NCBI RefSeq assembly: GCF_017573465.1
Contig: NZ_JAGEPF010000004.1
Location: forward strand, 310,001-374,000
Direction: 5' to 3'
DNA from: Actinomadura violacea
GTDB lineage: Bacteria > Actinomycetota > Actinomycetes > Streptosporangiales > Streptosporangiaceae
DNA: 64,000 bases
Within the stretch, counting starts at the first letter, position 1, and each line of letters begins with the position of its first letter. The notes under the pieces were generated by a model that worked only from the letters and a program-made list of their open reading frames with translations, was not told where the DNA came from and made no database searches. The position numbers and the translations under genes are program-made. Shown piece after piece: positions 38,991-47,672 of the stretch.

Positions 38991-40437
38991 AGAACGGGCC
39001 CGTCCCTGGGCGGTGCTGGCGGCGGCATGCGTCGCCCAGTTCGTCTTCGCGCTCGACATGGCGGTCATGAACGTCGCGCTCCCGGCGATCCGGACCGCCC
39101 TCGGCTTCGCACCGGTCGGCCTGTCCTGGGTCGTCCACGTCTACGCGCTCGCCTTCGGCGGGTTCCTGCTGCTCGGCGGCCGGGCCTGCGACCTGTACGG
39201 GCGGCGCCGGATGTTCGTCCTCGGCCTGGCCGTGTTCGGGCTGTGCTCGCTCGCCGGCGGGCTCGCCCAGGCGCCGTGGCAGCTCGTCGCGGCGCGCGCC
39301 GGCCAGGGCCTCGGCGCCGCCGCCGCGGCACCGGCCTCGCTCGCCCTGCTGACCACCACGTTCACCGAGAGCCGCGCGCGGGTGCGCGCCCTCGGCGTGT
39401 GGAGCGCGATGAACGCGGCGGGCGGCGCCCTCGGCGTCCTCGCGGGCGGCGTGCTCACCGAGTACGCGGGCTGGCGCTGGGTGATGCTGGTCAACCTGCC
39501 GTTCGTCGCGCTCACCCTCGCGCTCGTCCCGGCGGGCGTGGCCGCCCACGCTCGCACGGGCCCGCGCGAGCGGATGGACGTCCCCGGCGCGGTCCTGGCG
39601 ACCGCCGGCTTCGGGCTGCTCGTCTTCGGCGTGGTGCGCACCGACGCCGTCGGCTGGACGGCCCCGGCGACCCTCGCGTGCCTCGGCGCCGCGGCCCTGC
39701 TCCTCGCGGCCTTCGTCGCCGTCGAGGCCCGGACGCGCGCGCCGCTCGTCCGGCTCGGCCTGCTGCGCGGCCGGTGGGTGGCGGGCGCGAACCTGATCGT
39801 CTTCCTGGCGGCGGCGGGCCAGTTCGCCGCGTTCTACTTCGTCTCCCTCTACATGCAGCAGGTGCTGCACATGGGCGCCGCCGAGACCGGCCTGGCCTTC
39901 CTGCCCTTCTCGGCCGGCGTCGTGCTCGGCACGCTGCTCGCGACCCGGGTCGCCGGGAACCGCTCGCCCCGCGCGGCGCTGATCCCGGGCAGCCTGCTCG
40001 CCGCCGCGGGCCTGGCCTGGTTCACCCGGATCAGCCCGGACGGCGGCTTCCTCACCGACGTGCTCGGCCCGTCGGTGGTCGGCAGCATCGGCATCGGGCT
40101 CGTACTCGCCCCCGTCGCCGCCGCCGCGACCACCGGGGTCGCGGCGCGGGAGGCCGGGATGGCCTCGGGGCTGCTCAACAGCTCCCGCCAGCTCGGCGGC
40201 TGCGTCGGCCTCGCCGCGCTCGCCACGGTCGCAGCCCACCGCACCGGCGAGGCGACGTCGCCGTCCGCCCTCAACGGCGGTTACGCCCTGAGCCTCACCG
40301 TCTCCGCGGCCCTGTTCGTCCTGGCCGCCCTCGTGGCCCTGGCCCTCCCTCGCCGGGAGACGGCCCCGTCCGCGCCGTCCGCCGCTCCGGCGGAGCACCC
40401 TCCGGCGCGGCTCCCGTCAGGGGAAACGCCGGCCTGA
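38980..40437 (+). CDS. DHA2-family (EmrB/QacA-like) MFS efflux pump
   Basis: A 485-residue transporter with 14 predicted transmembrane helices. Marks are 'FALDMAVMNVALPAI' in helix 1, the motif-A loop 'GGRACDLYGRRRMFV' between helices 2 and 3, and 'GAAAAAPASLALL' in helix 4. It exports drugs or cationic compounds by proton antiport. The N-terminus MYKKERAR is coded by the operator half-site itself. Under control of the divergent TetR. A terminator follows. Confidence 0.9.
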   Translation: MYKKERARPWAVLAAACVAQFVFALDMAVMNVALPAIRTALGFAPVGLSWVVHVYALAFGGFLLLGGRACDLYGRRRMFVLGLAVFGLCSLAGGLAQAPWQLVAARAGQGLGAAAAAPASLALLTTTFTESRARVRALGVWSAMNAAGGALGVLAGGVLTEYAGWRWVMLVNLPFVALTLALVPAGVAAHARTGPRERMDVPGAVLATAGFGLLVFGVVRTDAVGWTAPATLACLGAAALLLAAFVAVEARTRAPLVRLGLLRGRWVAGANLIVFLAAAGQFAAFYFVSLYMQQVLHMGAAETGLAFLPFSAGVVLGTLLATRVAGNRSPRAALIPGSLLAAAGLAWFTRISPDGGFLTDVLGPSVVGSIGIGLVLAPVAAAATTGVAAREAGMASGLLNSSRQLGGCVGLAALATVAAHRTGEATSPSALNGGYALSLTVSAALFVLAALVALALPRRETAPSAPSAAPAEHPPARLPSGETPA

Positions 40438-40443
40438 GAACGC

Positions 40444-40473
40444 AGGTGCCCGGCCTTGGCGGGCCGGGCACCT
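40444..40473. terminator. Bidirectional terminator
   Basis: Perfect 12-bp stem aggtgcccggcc (40444-40455) with 40462-40473, six-base loop, between the convergent MFS and CoA-transferase-family stops. Confidence 0.8.
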
Positions 40474-40480
40474 CGCGCGG

Positions 40481-41623
40481 TCAGGCCTGGGCGACGGCGC
40501 CGGCGGCGATCAGGGCGTCGACGTCGTCGAAGCCGAGGTCCTCCAGGACGGCGCGGGTCTGGCCGCCGGGCAGGACGGGCAGGCCGTCGGTGTCGGTGCC
40601 GGTGCGGGAGAAGCGCGGCGCCGGGGCGGGCTGGCGGTGGCCGGCGCGCTCGGGGAACACGTCGCGGGCGGTGTTGAAGGGGTGCTCCTTGGCCTCTTCC
40701 ATGGACAGGACGGGCGCCACGCACGCGTCGCTGGGCACGAAGACCTCGGTCCACTCGTCGCGGGTCCTGGCCTTGAACGCCGCGGCGAACCGCTCGCGCA
40801 GCTCGGGCCAGCCGGCGCGGTCCTGCTGGCCCGGCAGGCCCTCGGTGTCGATGCCGAGGCGCTTGACGAACTCGGCGTAGAACTGCGGCTCGATCGCGCC
40901 GACCGCCATGTGCTTCCCGTCGGCGGTCTCGTAGACGTCGTACCAGGGGGCGCCGGTGTCGAGGAAGTTGACGCCGCGCCGATCCTGCCAGAGGCCGCCC
41001 GCGAGGAAACCGTGGATGAAGGTGGACAGGTGGGCGGCGCCGTCCACGATGGCGGTGTCGACGACCTGGCCGCGGCCGCTGGTCTTGGCCTCCAGCAGGG
41101 CGGCGAGGACGCCGACGACGAGGTACATGCTGCCGCCGGCGAAGTCGCCGAGCAGGTTCAGCGGGACCTGCGGCGGGCCGCCGGCGCGGCCGATGGCGTG
41201 CAGCGCGCCGGTGATGGCGATGTAGCCGATGTCGTGGCCGGCGGTCTGCGCGAGCGGGCCCTCCTGGCCCCAGCCGGTCATCCGGCCGTAGACGAGGCGG
41301 GGGTTGCGGGCGAGGCAGTCGTCGGGGCCGAGGCCGAGGCGCTCGGTGACGCCGGGCCGGAAGCCCTCGAGGAGGACGTCGGACTTCTCGGCGAGGCGGA
41401 GCACGACCTCCCTGCCCTGCTCGCTCTTGAGGTCGACGCCGATCGAGCGCTTGCCGCGGTTGCTGAAGTCGGTGCCGCCGGTGGCGGCGCCCCGCACCGC
41501 GGACGCCCGGTCGACGCGGACGACGTCGGCGCCGAGATCGGCGAGCAGCATCGCGGCGAACGGCCCCGGCCCGATCCCGGCCAGCTCGATCACGCGCACT
41601 CCGGAGAGCGGCCCCTTGCCCAT
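40481..41623 (-). CDS. Alpha-methylacyl-CoA racemase (CaiB/BaiF family III)
   Basis: A 380-residue protein. H130 (QTAGHDIGY), D160 (LLGDFAGG) and E245 (AIEPQFY) line up, with a constant four-residue shift, with the catalytic H126/D156/E241 of the M. tuberculosis racemase MCR. This favours a racemase over a CoA-transferase. It inverts 2-methyl branched acyl-CoA so that beta-oxidation can proceed, fitting the acyl-CoA dehydrogenase nearby, though the genes are not in one operon. ATG with gaaagggg upstream. The 135 bp upstream (41624-41758) hold nothing recognisable. Confidence 0.87.
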   Translation of the reverse strand: MGKGPLSGVRVIELAGIGPGPFAAMLLADLGADVVRVDRASAVRGAATGGTDFSNRGKRSIGVDLKSEQGREVVLRLAEKSDVLLEGFRPGVTERLGLGPDDCLARNPRLVYGRMTGWGQEGPLAQTAGHDIGYIAITGALHAIGRAGGPPQVPLNLLGDFAGGSMYLVVGVLAALLEAKTSGRGQVVDTAIVDGAAHLSTFIHGFLAGGLWQDRRGVNFLDTGAPWYDVYETADGKHMAVGAIEPQFYAEFVKRLGIDTEGLPGQQDRAGWPELRERFAAAFKARTRDEWTEVFVPSDACVAPVLSMEEAKEHPFNTARDVFPERAGHRQPAPAPRFSRTGTDTDGLPVLPGGQTRAVLEDLGFDDVDALIAAGAVAQA

Positions 41624-41758
41624 CTGCAGCCCCTTTCGGTCCCCACCTGTGTCCGCCGGGACCCGGCTCCGGGGCGGTCTGCCCGCGGACGGCGCTGAAT
41701 CCCGTTCGGTAACCCTAGTGTGCCCGATCGCGGTAAGTGGGTGCTGACCCGGCCCCGG

Positions 41759-43333
41759 TCAGCGGGACGCGGCGGACAGCGCGACGGGGACGTTCGGGCG
41801 GTCCTGCGGCCGGGCGACGAGCAGCCGGTGCGCGGTCGTGGCGGGACCGAGCGGCCCGCGCGCCCGCGGCACGAGCCCGGACGCGGCGGCGGCGAGGTAG
41901 TACCAGCGGCCCGACGGCGCCTGCCACCAGGTGCCCGACACCGGGCGCCGGGCGTCGCAGCCGCCGGTGTCGCGGGGCCGGCCGGCGAGGAGCGTGGACG
42001 TCGCGGCCCCGCCGCCGTCGGCGTAGGTCGTCCGGGTGCAGAACCAGTCGGCGGACGCGCCGCCGTGCGGAAGCGTCCCGGACCAGAAGTCCCAGGCCAT
42101 GGCGGCGGTGACGGCCCGCGCCCGGGGCGGTTCGAGGCAGCCGAGGCGGTTCCAGATCCGGACCGCGCCGGGGCCGAGGCGGGCGGGCGGGGCGGGCCGT
42201 CCGGCGGGCGCGTAGGCGGGCGAGTGGTAGGTGAGGACGGCGGCGCGCGGCCCGCCGAGGTAGCCGAGGGTGCGGTCGCCGAGGTGGAAGAGCGGGCCGC
42301 GGCCGCAGGGGGTGCGGGCGGGCGGGGGCGCGACGACGCCGTCGCGGACGGGCAGGGCGGCGCCCGCGAGGGTGCGAGGCGCGGCGTCCCAGGGGGCGAG
42401 GAGGTAGCGTCCGCCGCCGAGGGCGATCGGGGCGGACGGGTCGGGGCCGATGGCTAGGACGTCCAGGCCGGGCGGGGCGTAGCGGGCGACGCGGTCGCCG
42501 CGCCGCAGCAGCGCGAGCGGCGCGCCGCCGGCGCGGCCCGCGTACAGGAGCTGGGCGGTGCCGCCGCCCGGACGGCGGCCGTCCCCGGCGGCGGCCCACG
42601 CCGCGGCGGCGCGGCGCAGGAACGCCCGGTCGCCGGTGAGGTCGCCGCGGGCCGGCCAGGCGTCCAGCGTGCGGGCGCCGCGGGTCCAGGCGGACGGTGG
42701 CGCGGCGGCGAGCCGCGGGACGGGGGCGGGGCCGCCGCCGGGCCGTCCGGACCCGGTGTGGATCAGCACGCCGACGAGCGCGGTGGTGAGGGCGGCGGCG
42801 GTCACCAGCGGCAGCGCCGACCGGGTGCGGACGGGCCGCAGGTGGTCGGGGTCGAAGCGCTCGGCGCGGTGCGGGACGGGGATCGCGACGGCGCAGGCGG
42901 CGTCGATGACCGGCCACGGGTCGCGCACCCGCAGCTCGCGGAGCTGGTCTCGGACGGCGTACTTCGGCAGGCCCTCGATGCGCAGCAGCACGTAGGCGAC
43001 CCGGACGTGCGGGTCCAGCTCGGCGAGCGCGGCGGTCAGCGCGGGGTCGGGCAGCCGCGCGGGCAGCGCGCGCAGCCAGGGGCCGAGGCCGATCTGCAGG
43101 CGGCGGGACGGGCGCAGCGCGCGGCGCAGCACGCGGGTGCGGCGGCGGGCGAGGCCCGGGGCGGTGCGGTCGCGGGGCCCGCGGGCGGTGGCGTCCACGA
43201 TGCGGCGGGCGATCGCCAGCCGGTAGACGCGCTTTCCGCGGCCCGGAAGAACGAAATACGCCATCCGGACGAGATTTCCGTAATGCGATTTTCTGGGCGG
43301 CGATGCCGGCTGCGCGATGACGTCCTCCGTCAC
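41759..43333 (-). CDS. Hypothetical single-pass membrane protein next to a Ser/Thr kinase
   Basis: A 524-residue protein from GTG 43333 (ggggag upstream; an ATG at 43396 lies in a repeat and is less likely). The N-terminal ~165 residues are cytoplasmic and basic; 'LDPHVRVAYVLLRIEGLPKYAVRDQL' (in parts, about residues 105-130) weakly recalls sigma-factor region 4 helices. One transmembrane helix is near 175-195 (LVTAAALTTALVGVLIHTG). The ~320-residue exterior part has Trp-rich motifs (WDFWSG, GTWWQAPSGRWYY) and four or more Cys, likely a beta fold. No family is recognised. It is divergent from the kinase gene at 43707. Confidence 0.6.
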   Translation of the reverse strand: MTEDVIAQPASPPRKSHYGNLVRMAYFVLPGRGKRVYRLAIARRIVDATARGPRDRTAPGLARRRTRVLRRALRPSRRLQIGLGPWLRALPARLPDPALTAALAELDPHVRVAYVLLRIEGLPKYAVRDQLRELRVRDPWPVIDAACAVAIPVPHRAERFDPDHLRPVRTRSALPLVTAAALTTALVGVLIHTGSGRPGGGPAPVPRLAAAPPSAWTRGARTLDAWPARGDLTGDRAFLRRAAAAWAAAGDGRRPGGGTAQLLYAGRAGGAPLALLRRGDRVARYAPPGLDVLAIGPDPSAPIALGGGRYLLAPWDAAPRTLAGAALPVRDGVVAPPPARTPCGRGPLFHLGDRTLGYLGGPRAAVLTYHSPAYAPAGRPAPPARLGPGAVRIWNRLGCLEPPRARAVTAAMAWDFWSGTLPHGGASADWFCTRTTYADGGGAATSTLLAGRPRDTGGCDARRPVSGTWWQAPSGRWYYLAAAASGLVPRARGPLGPATTAHRLLVARPQDRPNVPVALSAASR

Positions 43334-43360
43334 GGCGGGCCACTCCCCCTTCCGTTCCTG

Positions 43361-43440
43361 CACGGCGTTTCCCGGGCCGCGCCTTTCGCCGGGCACGGCG
43401 TTTCCTGGGCATGGCGTTTCCCGGGCACGGCGTTCCCGGC
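43361..43440. repeat. 16-bp tandem repeat upstream of the hypothetical membrane gene
   Basis: Five units of acggcgtttcccgggc (43362-43377, a degenerate 17-bp copy 43378-43394, 43395-43410, 43411-43426 and a truncated 43427-43440). It lies 28 bp upstream of the preferred start. The frame stays open through the repeat on the minus strand, which creates false upstream starts. Confidence 0.85.
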
Positions 43441-43706
43441 GCCGCGGAACCCGAGGTTAGGCGGCGCCGGCGCGCGGCGGAGCGAAATTGAGGCAACGAT
43501 GAGGAAGGTCAAAAGAAATGTCGCGCTATTTCCGTACGGAGACGGCGCGGCACGCCGGTGCGGGGACGCGGCGCGACCGGTTCCCCCACGCCCGATTCGT
43601 CCCCGTACTACGCTGTTGACCTCCGGGGGACCTCCCCGGCACGCCGCTCGCGCCCCCGCCGCGATGGCGCAGACCACCGGACGAGACGGAGAAGGACCCC
43701 CCGCCG
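43441..43706. promoter_or_regulatory. Divergent control region of kinase and membrane protein
   Basis: About 270 bp without a gene. The stretch 43480-43545 is AT-richer. On the minus strand TTGACC (43512-43507), 17 bp and AATTTC (43489-43484) make a possible promoter for the membrane protein, although the -10 is poor. No sure kinase promoter was found. A gagaagga ribosome site precedes the kinase ATG. Confidence 0.35.
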
Positions 43707-45497
43707 ATGACCGAGGACGTCCCGGGCTACCGGGTGCTGGAGCAGGTCGGCGAGGGCGGCTTCAGCATCGTCTACCGCGCGCACCAGGAGCGCCTGGACC
43801 GGATGGTGGCGCTGAAGGTCCTGTCGATCAGCGCGGTCGACGACGCGGCGATGCGCCGCTTCCAGCGCGAATGCAAGATCACCGGACGGCTGTCGGGGCA
43901 TCCGAACATCGTGACGGTGCTGGACACCGGGACGGCGAAGTCCGGCCGCCCCTACATCGCGATGGAGTACTTCGAGCACGGCGCGCTCACCGACCGGCTC
44001 GCCCGGGAGGGGCCGCTGCCGGTCGCCGAGGTGCTGCGGATCGGGGTGAAGATGGCGGGCGCGCTCGCCGCCACCCACGAGACCGACGTGCTGCACCGCG
44101 ACGTCAAGCCGCAGAACGTGCTGGTGTCGCGGTACGGGGAGCCGGCCCTTGCCGACTTCGGCATCGCCCGGCTGGTCGACTCGTTCGACGCCACGCACAC
44201 GCAGGCGTTCACCCCGCACCACGCCGCGCCGGAGGTGCTGGAGGGCAAGCCGCCGGGGGTCGCCTCGGACATCTACTCGCTCGGCTCGACGCTGTACCAG
44301 CTGCTCGCCGGGCGCCCGGCGTTCAAGGGCCCGCCGGGCGAGGGCATCGCGCCGCTGATGCTGCGCATCCTGAACGACCCGCCGCCGCGGATCCCGCGCC
44401 AGGACGTGCCCGCGCCCGTCGCCGACGTCATCGGGCGCGCGATGGCGAAGGCGTCCGAGCAGCGCTACGGCGGCGCGGTGGAGTTCGCGCAGGCGCTCCA
44501 GCAGGTGCAGGCCGGGCTGGGCCTGCCGGTGACGGACGTGGCGGCGAGCGGCGTGTCGGTCCTGCCGCATCCGACCGGGTCGCAGTCGGCGCTGCCGCTG
44601 CAGGACTCCTCGGCGGGCCCGCCGCCCGCGCCGCGGCTGTCGTTCCCCGAGCATTCGGGGCCGCCGCCGGTGCCGGACTGGGCGCCGACCACGCCGTCGT
44701 CGGCGCGGCGGCCCGAGGGCCCGGCCGCCGGCGCTCTGGCGCCCGCGCCGCCGTCGCCCTGGCATCCGGACGCCGCGTCCGAACCCCAGCAGCAGGCGCC
44801 GCAGCAGACGCCGCGGCAGGCGCCCCGCCAGGCGCCGCAGGGCCGGGAACGTCCGGCCCTCCAGGCCGCATGGCCGGTCGGCGCCTCGCAGGACGCGACG
44901 GACCCGTCGCACAACGGCGGGGCGACCACCCCGCACACCGCCCCGCACACCGCCCCGGCGCCGCCTCCGGGCCCGCCGGACGTCCCGGCCGGGCCGCCGC
45001 AGGACGGGCCGCGCCGCGGCCTCGTCATCGCGGCGGCGGTCGCGCTGGTCGGCGGGGCGGTGCTGGGCGTCGGCGCGCTGGTCCTGTCCCGCGGCGGCGG
45101 CGACGCGGACCCGCCCGGCCCGAACGAGACGAGCCGCACCCCCGCCGCGCCGGGGCAGCAGGGCGACGGTGAGGCGCCGCCGACCGCCGCGCAGAAGGCG
45201 GCCGCCCGTCCCCGGCACCTGACCGCCCGCCCGGTCGGCCGGACGGCGGTCCTGTCGTGGGCGCTGCCGCCGGCGGCGCGCGGGCTGCCGCTGCTGGTCC
45301 AGCGGCAGCCGGCAGGGAGCTCGCCGGTCCAGACGGCCAAGCCCGACTCGCTCTCGTTCACCGTGCCCGGCCTGCGGCCGAAGGCGCTCTCCTGCTTCCG
45401 GGTCGGCGCGGTGCTGCAGCTGCCGCAGGGCAAGGCCGCGGAGGTGGCGTGGTCGGCGCCGGCGTGCGTGCACAACAAGGCGCGCCCCGCGTCATAG
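43707..45497 (+). CDS. Transmembrane Ser/Thr protein kinase with extracellular Fn3-like domain
   Basis: A 596-residue PknB-type kinase. Kinase domain ~8-265: glycine loop GEGGFS, K37 (ALKVL), HRDVKPQN with D132, DFG at 150-152 and the APE region 'HHAAPEVLEG'. A Pro/Gln-rich juxtamembrane linker follows to ~430, with Gln-Ala-Pro repeats. One transmembrane helix lies at ~439-461. The outside part ends in a single Fn3-like domain (~500-590; 'HLTARPVGRTAVLSW'), which may sense cell-wall or protein ligands. It stands next to two Fn3/propeller envelope proteins, possible partners or substrates. Confidence 0.88.
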   Translation: MTEDVPGYRVLEQVGEGGFSIVYRAHQERLDRMVALKVLSISAVDDAAMRRFQRECKITGRLSGHPNIVTVLDTGTAKSGRPYIAMEYFEHGALTDRLAREGPLPVAEVLRIGVKMAGALAATHETDVLHRDVKPQNVLVSRYGEPALADFGIARLVDSFDATHTQAFTPHHAAPEVLEGKPPGVASDIYSLGSTLYQLLAGRPAFKGPPGEGIAPLMLRILNDPPPRIPRQDVPAPVADVIGRAMAKASEQRYGGAVEFAQALQQVQAGLGLPVTDVAASGVSVLPHPTGSQSALPLQDSSAGPPPAPRLSFPEHSGPPPVPDWAPTTPSSARRPEGPAAGALAPAPPSPWHPDAASEPQQQAPQQTPRQAPRQAPQGRERPALQAAWPVGASQDATDPSHNGGATTPHTAPHTAPAPPPGPPDVPAGPPQDGPRRGLVIAAAVALVGGAVLGVGALVLSRGGGDADPPGPNETSRTPAAPGQQGDGEAPPTAAQKAAARPRHLTARPVGRTAVLSWALPPAARGLPLLVQRQPAGSSPVQTAKPDSLSFTVPGLRPKALSCFRVGAVLQLPQGKAAEVAWSAPACVHNKARPAS

Positions 45498-45499
45498 CC

Positions 45500-45521
45500 G
45501 GCCGGCGGGCCGTCGCCGGCC
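45500..45521. terminator. Terminator between kinase and Fn3-propeller gene
   Basis: Stem ggccggcg (45500-45507) with cgccggcc (45514-45521), six-base loop, directly between the convergent stops. Confidence 0.55.
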
Positions 45522-47630
45522 CTACGGCCCGCACTTCCAGACGGGCGGGCCCGCGTAGCTCGTCCAGGCGCCCGGTGTGTCGACCAGGTAGCCGATGACG
45601 TATCCGGTCTTGCCGCCGTAGGTGATGTTGACGTACATGGCGCCGGTCAGGCTCGAATCCTTCGGGTGCGTGTATTTCACGCCCTGCACCTGGCAGTTCA
45701 CCGGGACCTTCGTCCCGTTGTTGTCGAACATGCTGCCGATCTCGGTGCCGCTGGTGGCGTTGGGCGTGGAATAGAGATAGCCGTAGGACTTGCCGTTGTT
45801 CTGGACGGGGTATTTCACCGCCGGGCCGGCGAGTTTCGCGGTGATGGACGTTCCGGTCCCTGCGCCGGCGGCGTTCGTCGCCGCGACGGTGAAGGTGTAG
45901 GAGCCGTTCGTCGCGACCTGCGCGAGGGTGGCGGAGGTGCCCGTCGCGGTCGCGCTTCCGGTGAGGGCGCCGTCCCAGGCGATCTTGTAGCCGGTGGTGC
46001 CGGCGCCGGCCGGGGCCGTCCACGCGAGCCTCGCGCCGCCGGACGCCGCCTGCGCCGTGAGACCGCGCGGCGCGCCGGGCGTCACGCAGGGCCGGACGGG
46101 GTCGCCGGCCTGCGACACCCGCTCGCCGGTGCGGCCGCGGGCGTCGCGGTACCGGACGGCGACGCGGAACCGGTACTCGGTGCCGCAGCTCCCGCCCTTG
46201 ACCGTGAACGTGTAGGCGCCCGCGTTCGCCGCGATCGCCCGCGGCGCGACCGACAGCCCCGCGGCGGCGCCCTTGAGCACGTAGCCGGTGATCCCCTCGC
46301 CCTGCGCGGGCTGGAAGTCGACCCGCATCGTCCCGGACCCGGGGGTGACGGTGAGGTTGGACGGCGCGGTCGGCGGCTGTCCGGGCCTCGGCGGGGGCGG
46401 GCTCTGCGGCGCCCGGAGCGGCGGCGGCGCGCCCTGGCCGCCGGGCGTCGGGATCGCGTGCCGCTTCGGCCCGCCGGGGACCCGGTCGCGGTACTTGTCG
46501 ATCCGCTTGCGGCCGCCCCGGTCGTCGATGACGACGGCGCGCGGGCCGGACGGGTCGTTCGCCCACAGCAGCCCGTCGCGGACGAACACCTCCAGCGTCG
46601 ACGGCCGTCCGGTGACGGGCACGGGCGCCTCGAAGCGGTTGGCCGCCGCGTCGTAGACCAGCAGCGACCCAGCAGTCTCGTCGGGGATGTAGACCTTGGC
46701 GCCGAGCATCTGCGGCGGCTGGTAGCGGTGCTTCGGCAGCGCGAGCCGGGCGCTGGTGTACCGGCCGGTGCCGGTGTCGACGGTGACCAGCGACCCGGTT
46801 CCGGGGACCAGCAGCGGGACGGTCGTGCCGGTGGTCGCGGGCGGGGCGAGCACTCCCCCGGCCCCGGCCCGCCGCACGGTCGTCGGCAGCGCGACGGTGA
46901 GGCGCGTCCCGGACGGCTTGACGACGGTCGCCGTGGCGGCGGTCGAGTCGGTGACGACGGGGTCGCCGGCCGCGATGGTCAGGGCGAGCGAGTCGCCGGC
47001 CTTGCCGACCGATACCGGGGTCTGGAGGCGGCCCGCCGCGAACGGCGCGACCTGCCCCTTGCTCGGGACGGGGACCCACAGCGCGCCGCGCCCGTCGATG
47101 CCGGCCTGGCCGAGCGGCGCGGGCAGCGTCGCGGACGCGCCGGCGGGCACCAGCGTGACCGGGTCGATCTGCTGGACGAGGCCCTTCGCCGAGTCGACCG
47201 TGTAGGCCCGTCCCGCGGCGGCGAGCACTTGGAGGCCGGCGCCGAGCGGGCGACTGGTGTCCACCTTGAGCTGCGCCGGGTCGAGCCGGCTGACGACACC
47301 GGTGTCGAGGTCGATGACGAGCACGGTCGCGCCGTCCTGGACGACCCGGATCCGGTGCCCGCGCATCTGCGGGACCACGGCGGTCTTGCCGTCGACCTTG
47401 GCGGCAGGGCCGTTGACGTGCACGACGGCGCCCTTGGAGCGGGCGCTCAGCCAGGCGCCGACGTCGGCGAGGTCGTACTTGGCGCTGGCGACGCCGACCC
47501 CGTACACGATCGCGGCGACGGCCAGCACGCCGACGAGCCCGACCGCGACCTGCCCGGTCATGCGGTCGCGGCGTAACACCCCCGGGAGGCCCACGTCCCG
47601 ATCACCCTTCCCCGTCGTCCCCGGGGTCAC
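45522..47630 (-). CDS. Membrane-anchored beta-propeller/Fn3 protein, paralog A
   Basis: A 702-residue protein with a short cytoplasmic head and one transmembrane helix (residues ~24-46, VAVGLVGVLAVAAIVYGVG). A beta-propeller-like region ~60-390 follows, with recurring 'GAGLQVLAAAGRAY', 'QAGIDGRGALWVPVP' and 'LWANDPSG'. Then come a Pro-rich linker, two Fn3 domains (~430-525 and ~530-620), and a C-terminal domain with 'YGYLYSTPN' and 'YVNITYGGKTGYVIG' that looks SH3-like. It is a close paralog of the protein at 53742-55910; the first 60 residues align almost without gaps. The GTG 47630 has no ribosome site; an internal GTG near 47594 has a better one. Its place downstream of a PLP dehydratase suggests shared transcription. 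Confidence 0.78.
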   Translation of the reverse strand: MTPGTTGKGDRDVGLPGVLRRDRMTGQVAVGLVGVLAVAAIVYGVGVASAKYDLADVGAWLSARSKGAVVHVNGPAAKVDGKTAVVPQMRGHRIRVVQDGATVLVIDLDTGVVSRLDPAQLKVDTSRPLGAGLQVLAAAGRAYTVDSAKGLVQQIDPVTLVPAGASATLPAPLGQAGIDGRGALWVPVPSKGQVAPFAAGRLQTPVSVGKAGDSLALTIAAGDPVVTDSTAATATVVKPSGTRLTVALPTTVRRAGAGGVLAPPATTGTTVPLLVPGTGSLVTVDTGTGRYTSARLALPKHRYQPPQMLGAKVYIPDETAGSLLVYDAAANRFEAPVPVTGRPSTLEVFVRDGLLWANDPSGPRAVVIDDRGGRKRIDKYRDRVPGGPKRHAIPTPGGQGAPPPLRAPQSPPPPRPGQPPTAPSNLTVTPGSGTMRVDFQPAQGEGITGYVLKGAAAGLSVAPRAIAANAGAYTFTVKGGSCGTEYRFRVAVRYRDARGRTGERVSQAGDPVRPCVTPGAPRGLTAQAASGGARLAWTAPAGAGTTGYKIAWDGALTGSATATGTSATLAQVATNGSYTFTVAATNAAGAGTGTSITAKLAGPAVKYPVQNNGKSYGYLYSTPNATSGTEIGSMFDNNGTKVPVNCQVQGVKYTHPKDSSLTGAMYVNITYGGKTGYVIGYLVDTPGAWTSYAGPPVWKCGP

Positions 47631-47672
47631 CGTAGACCGTTCGGTTCCGGCTTGCCCCGGTTTCTGGCGAGG

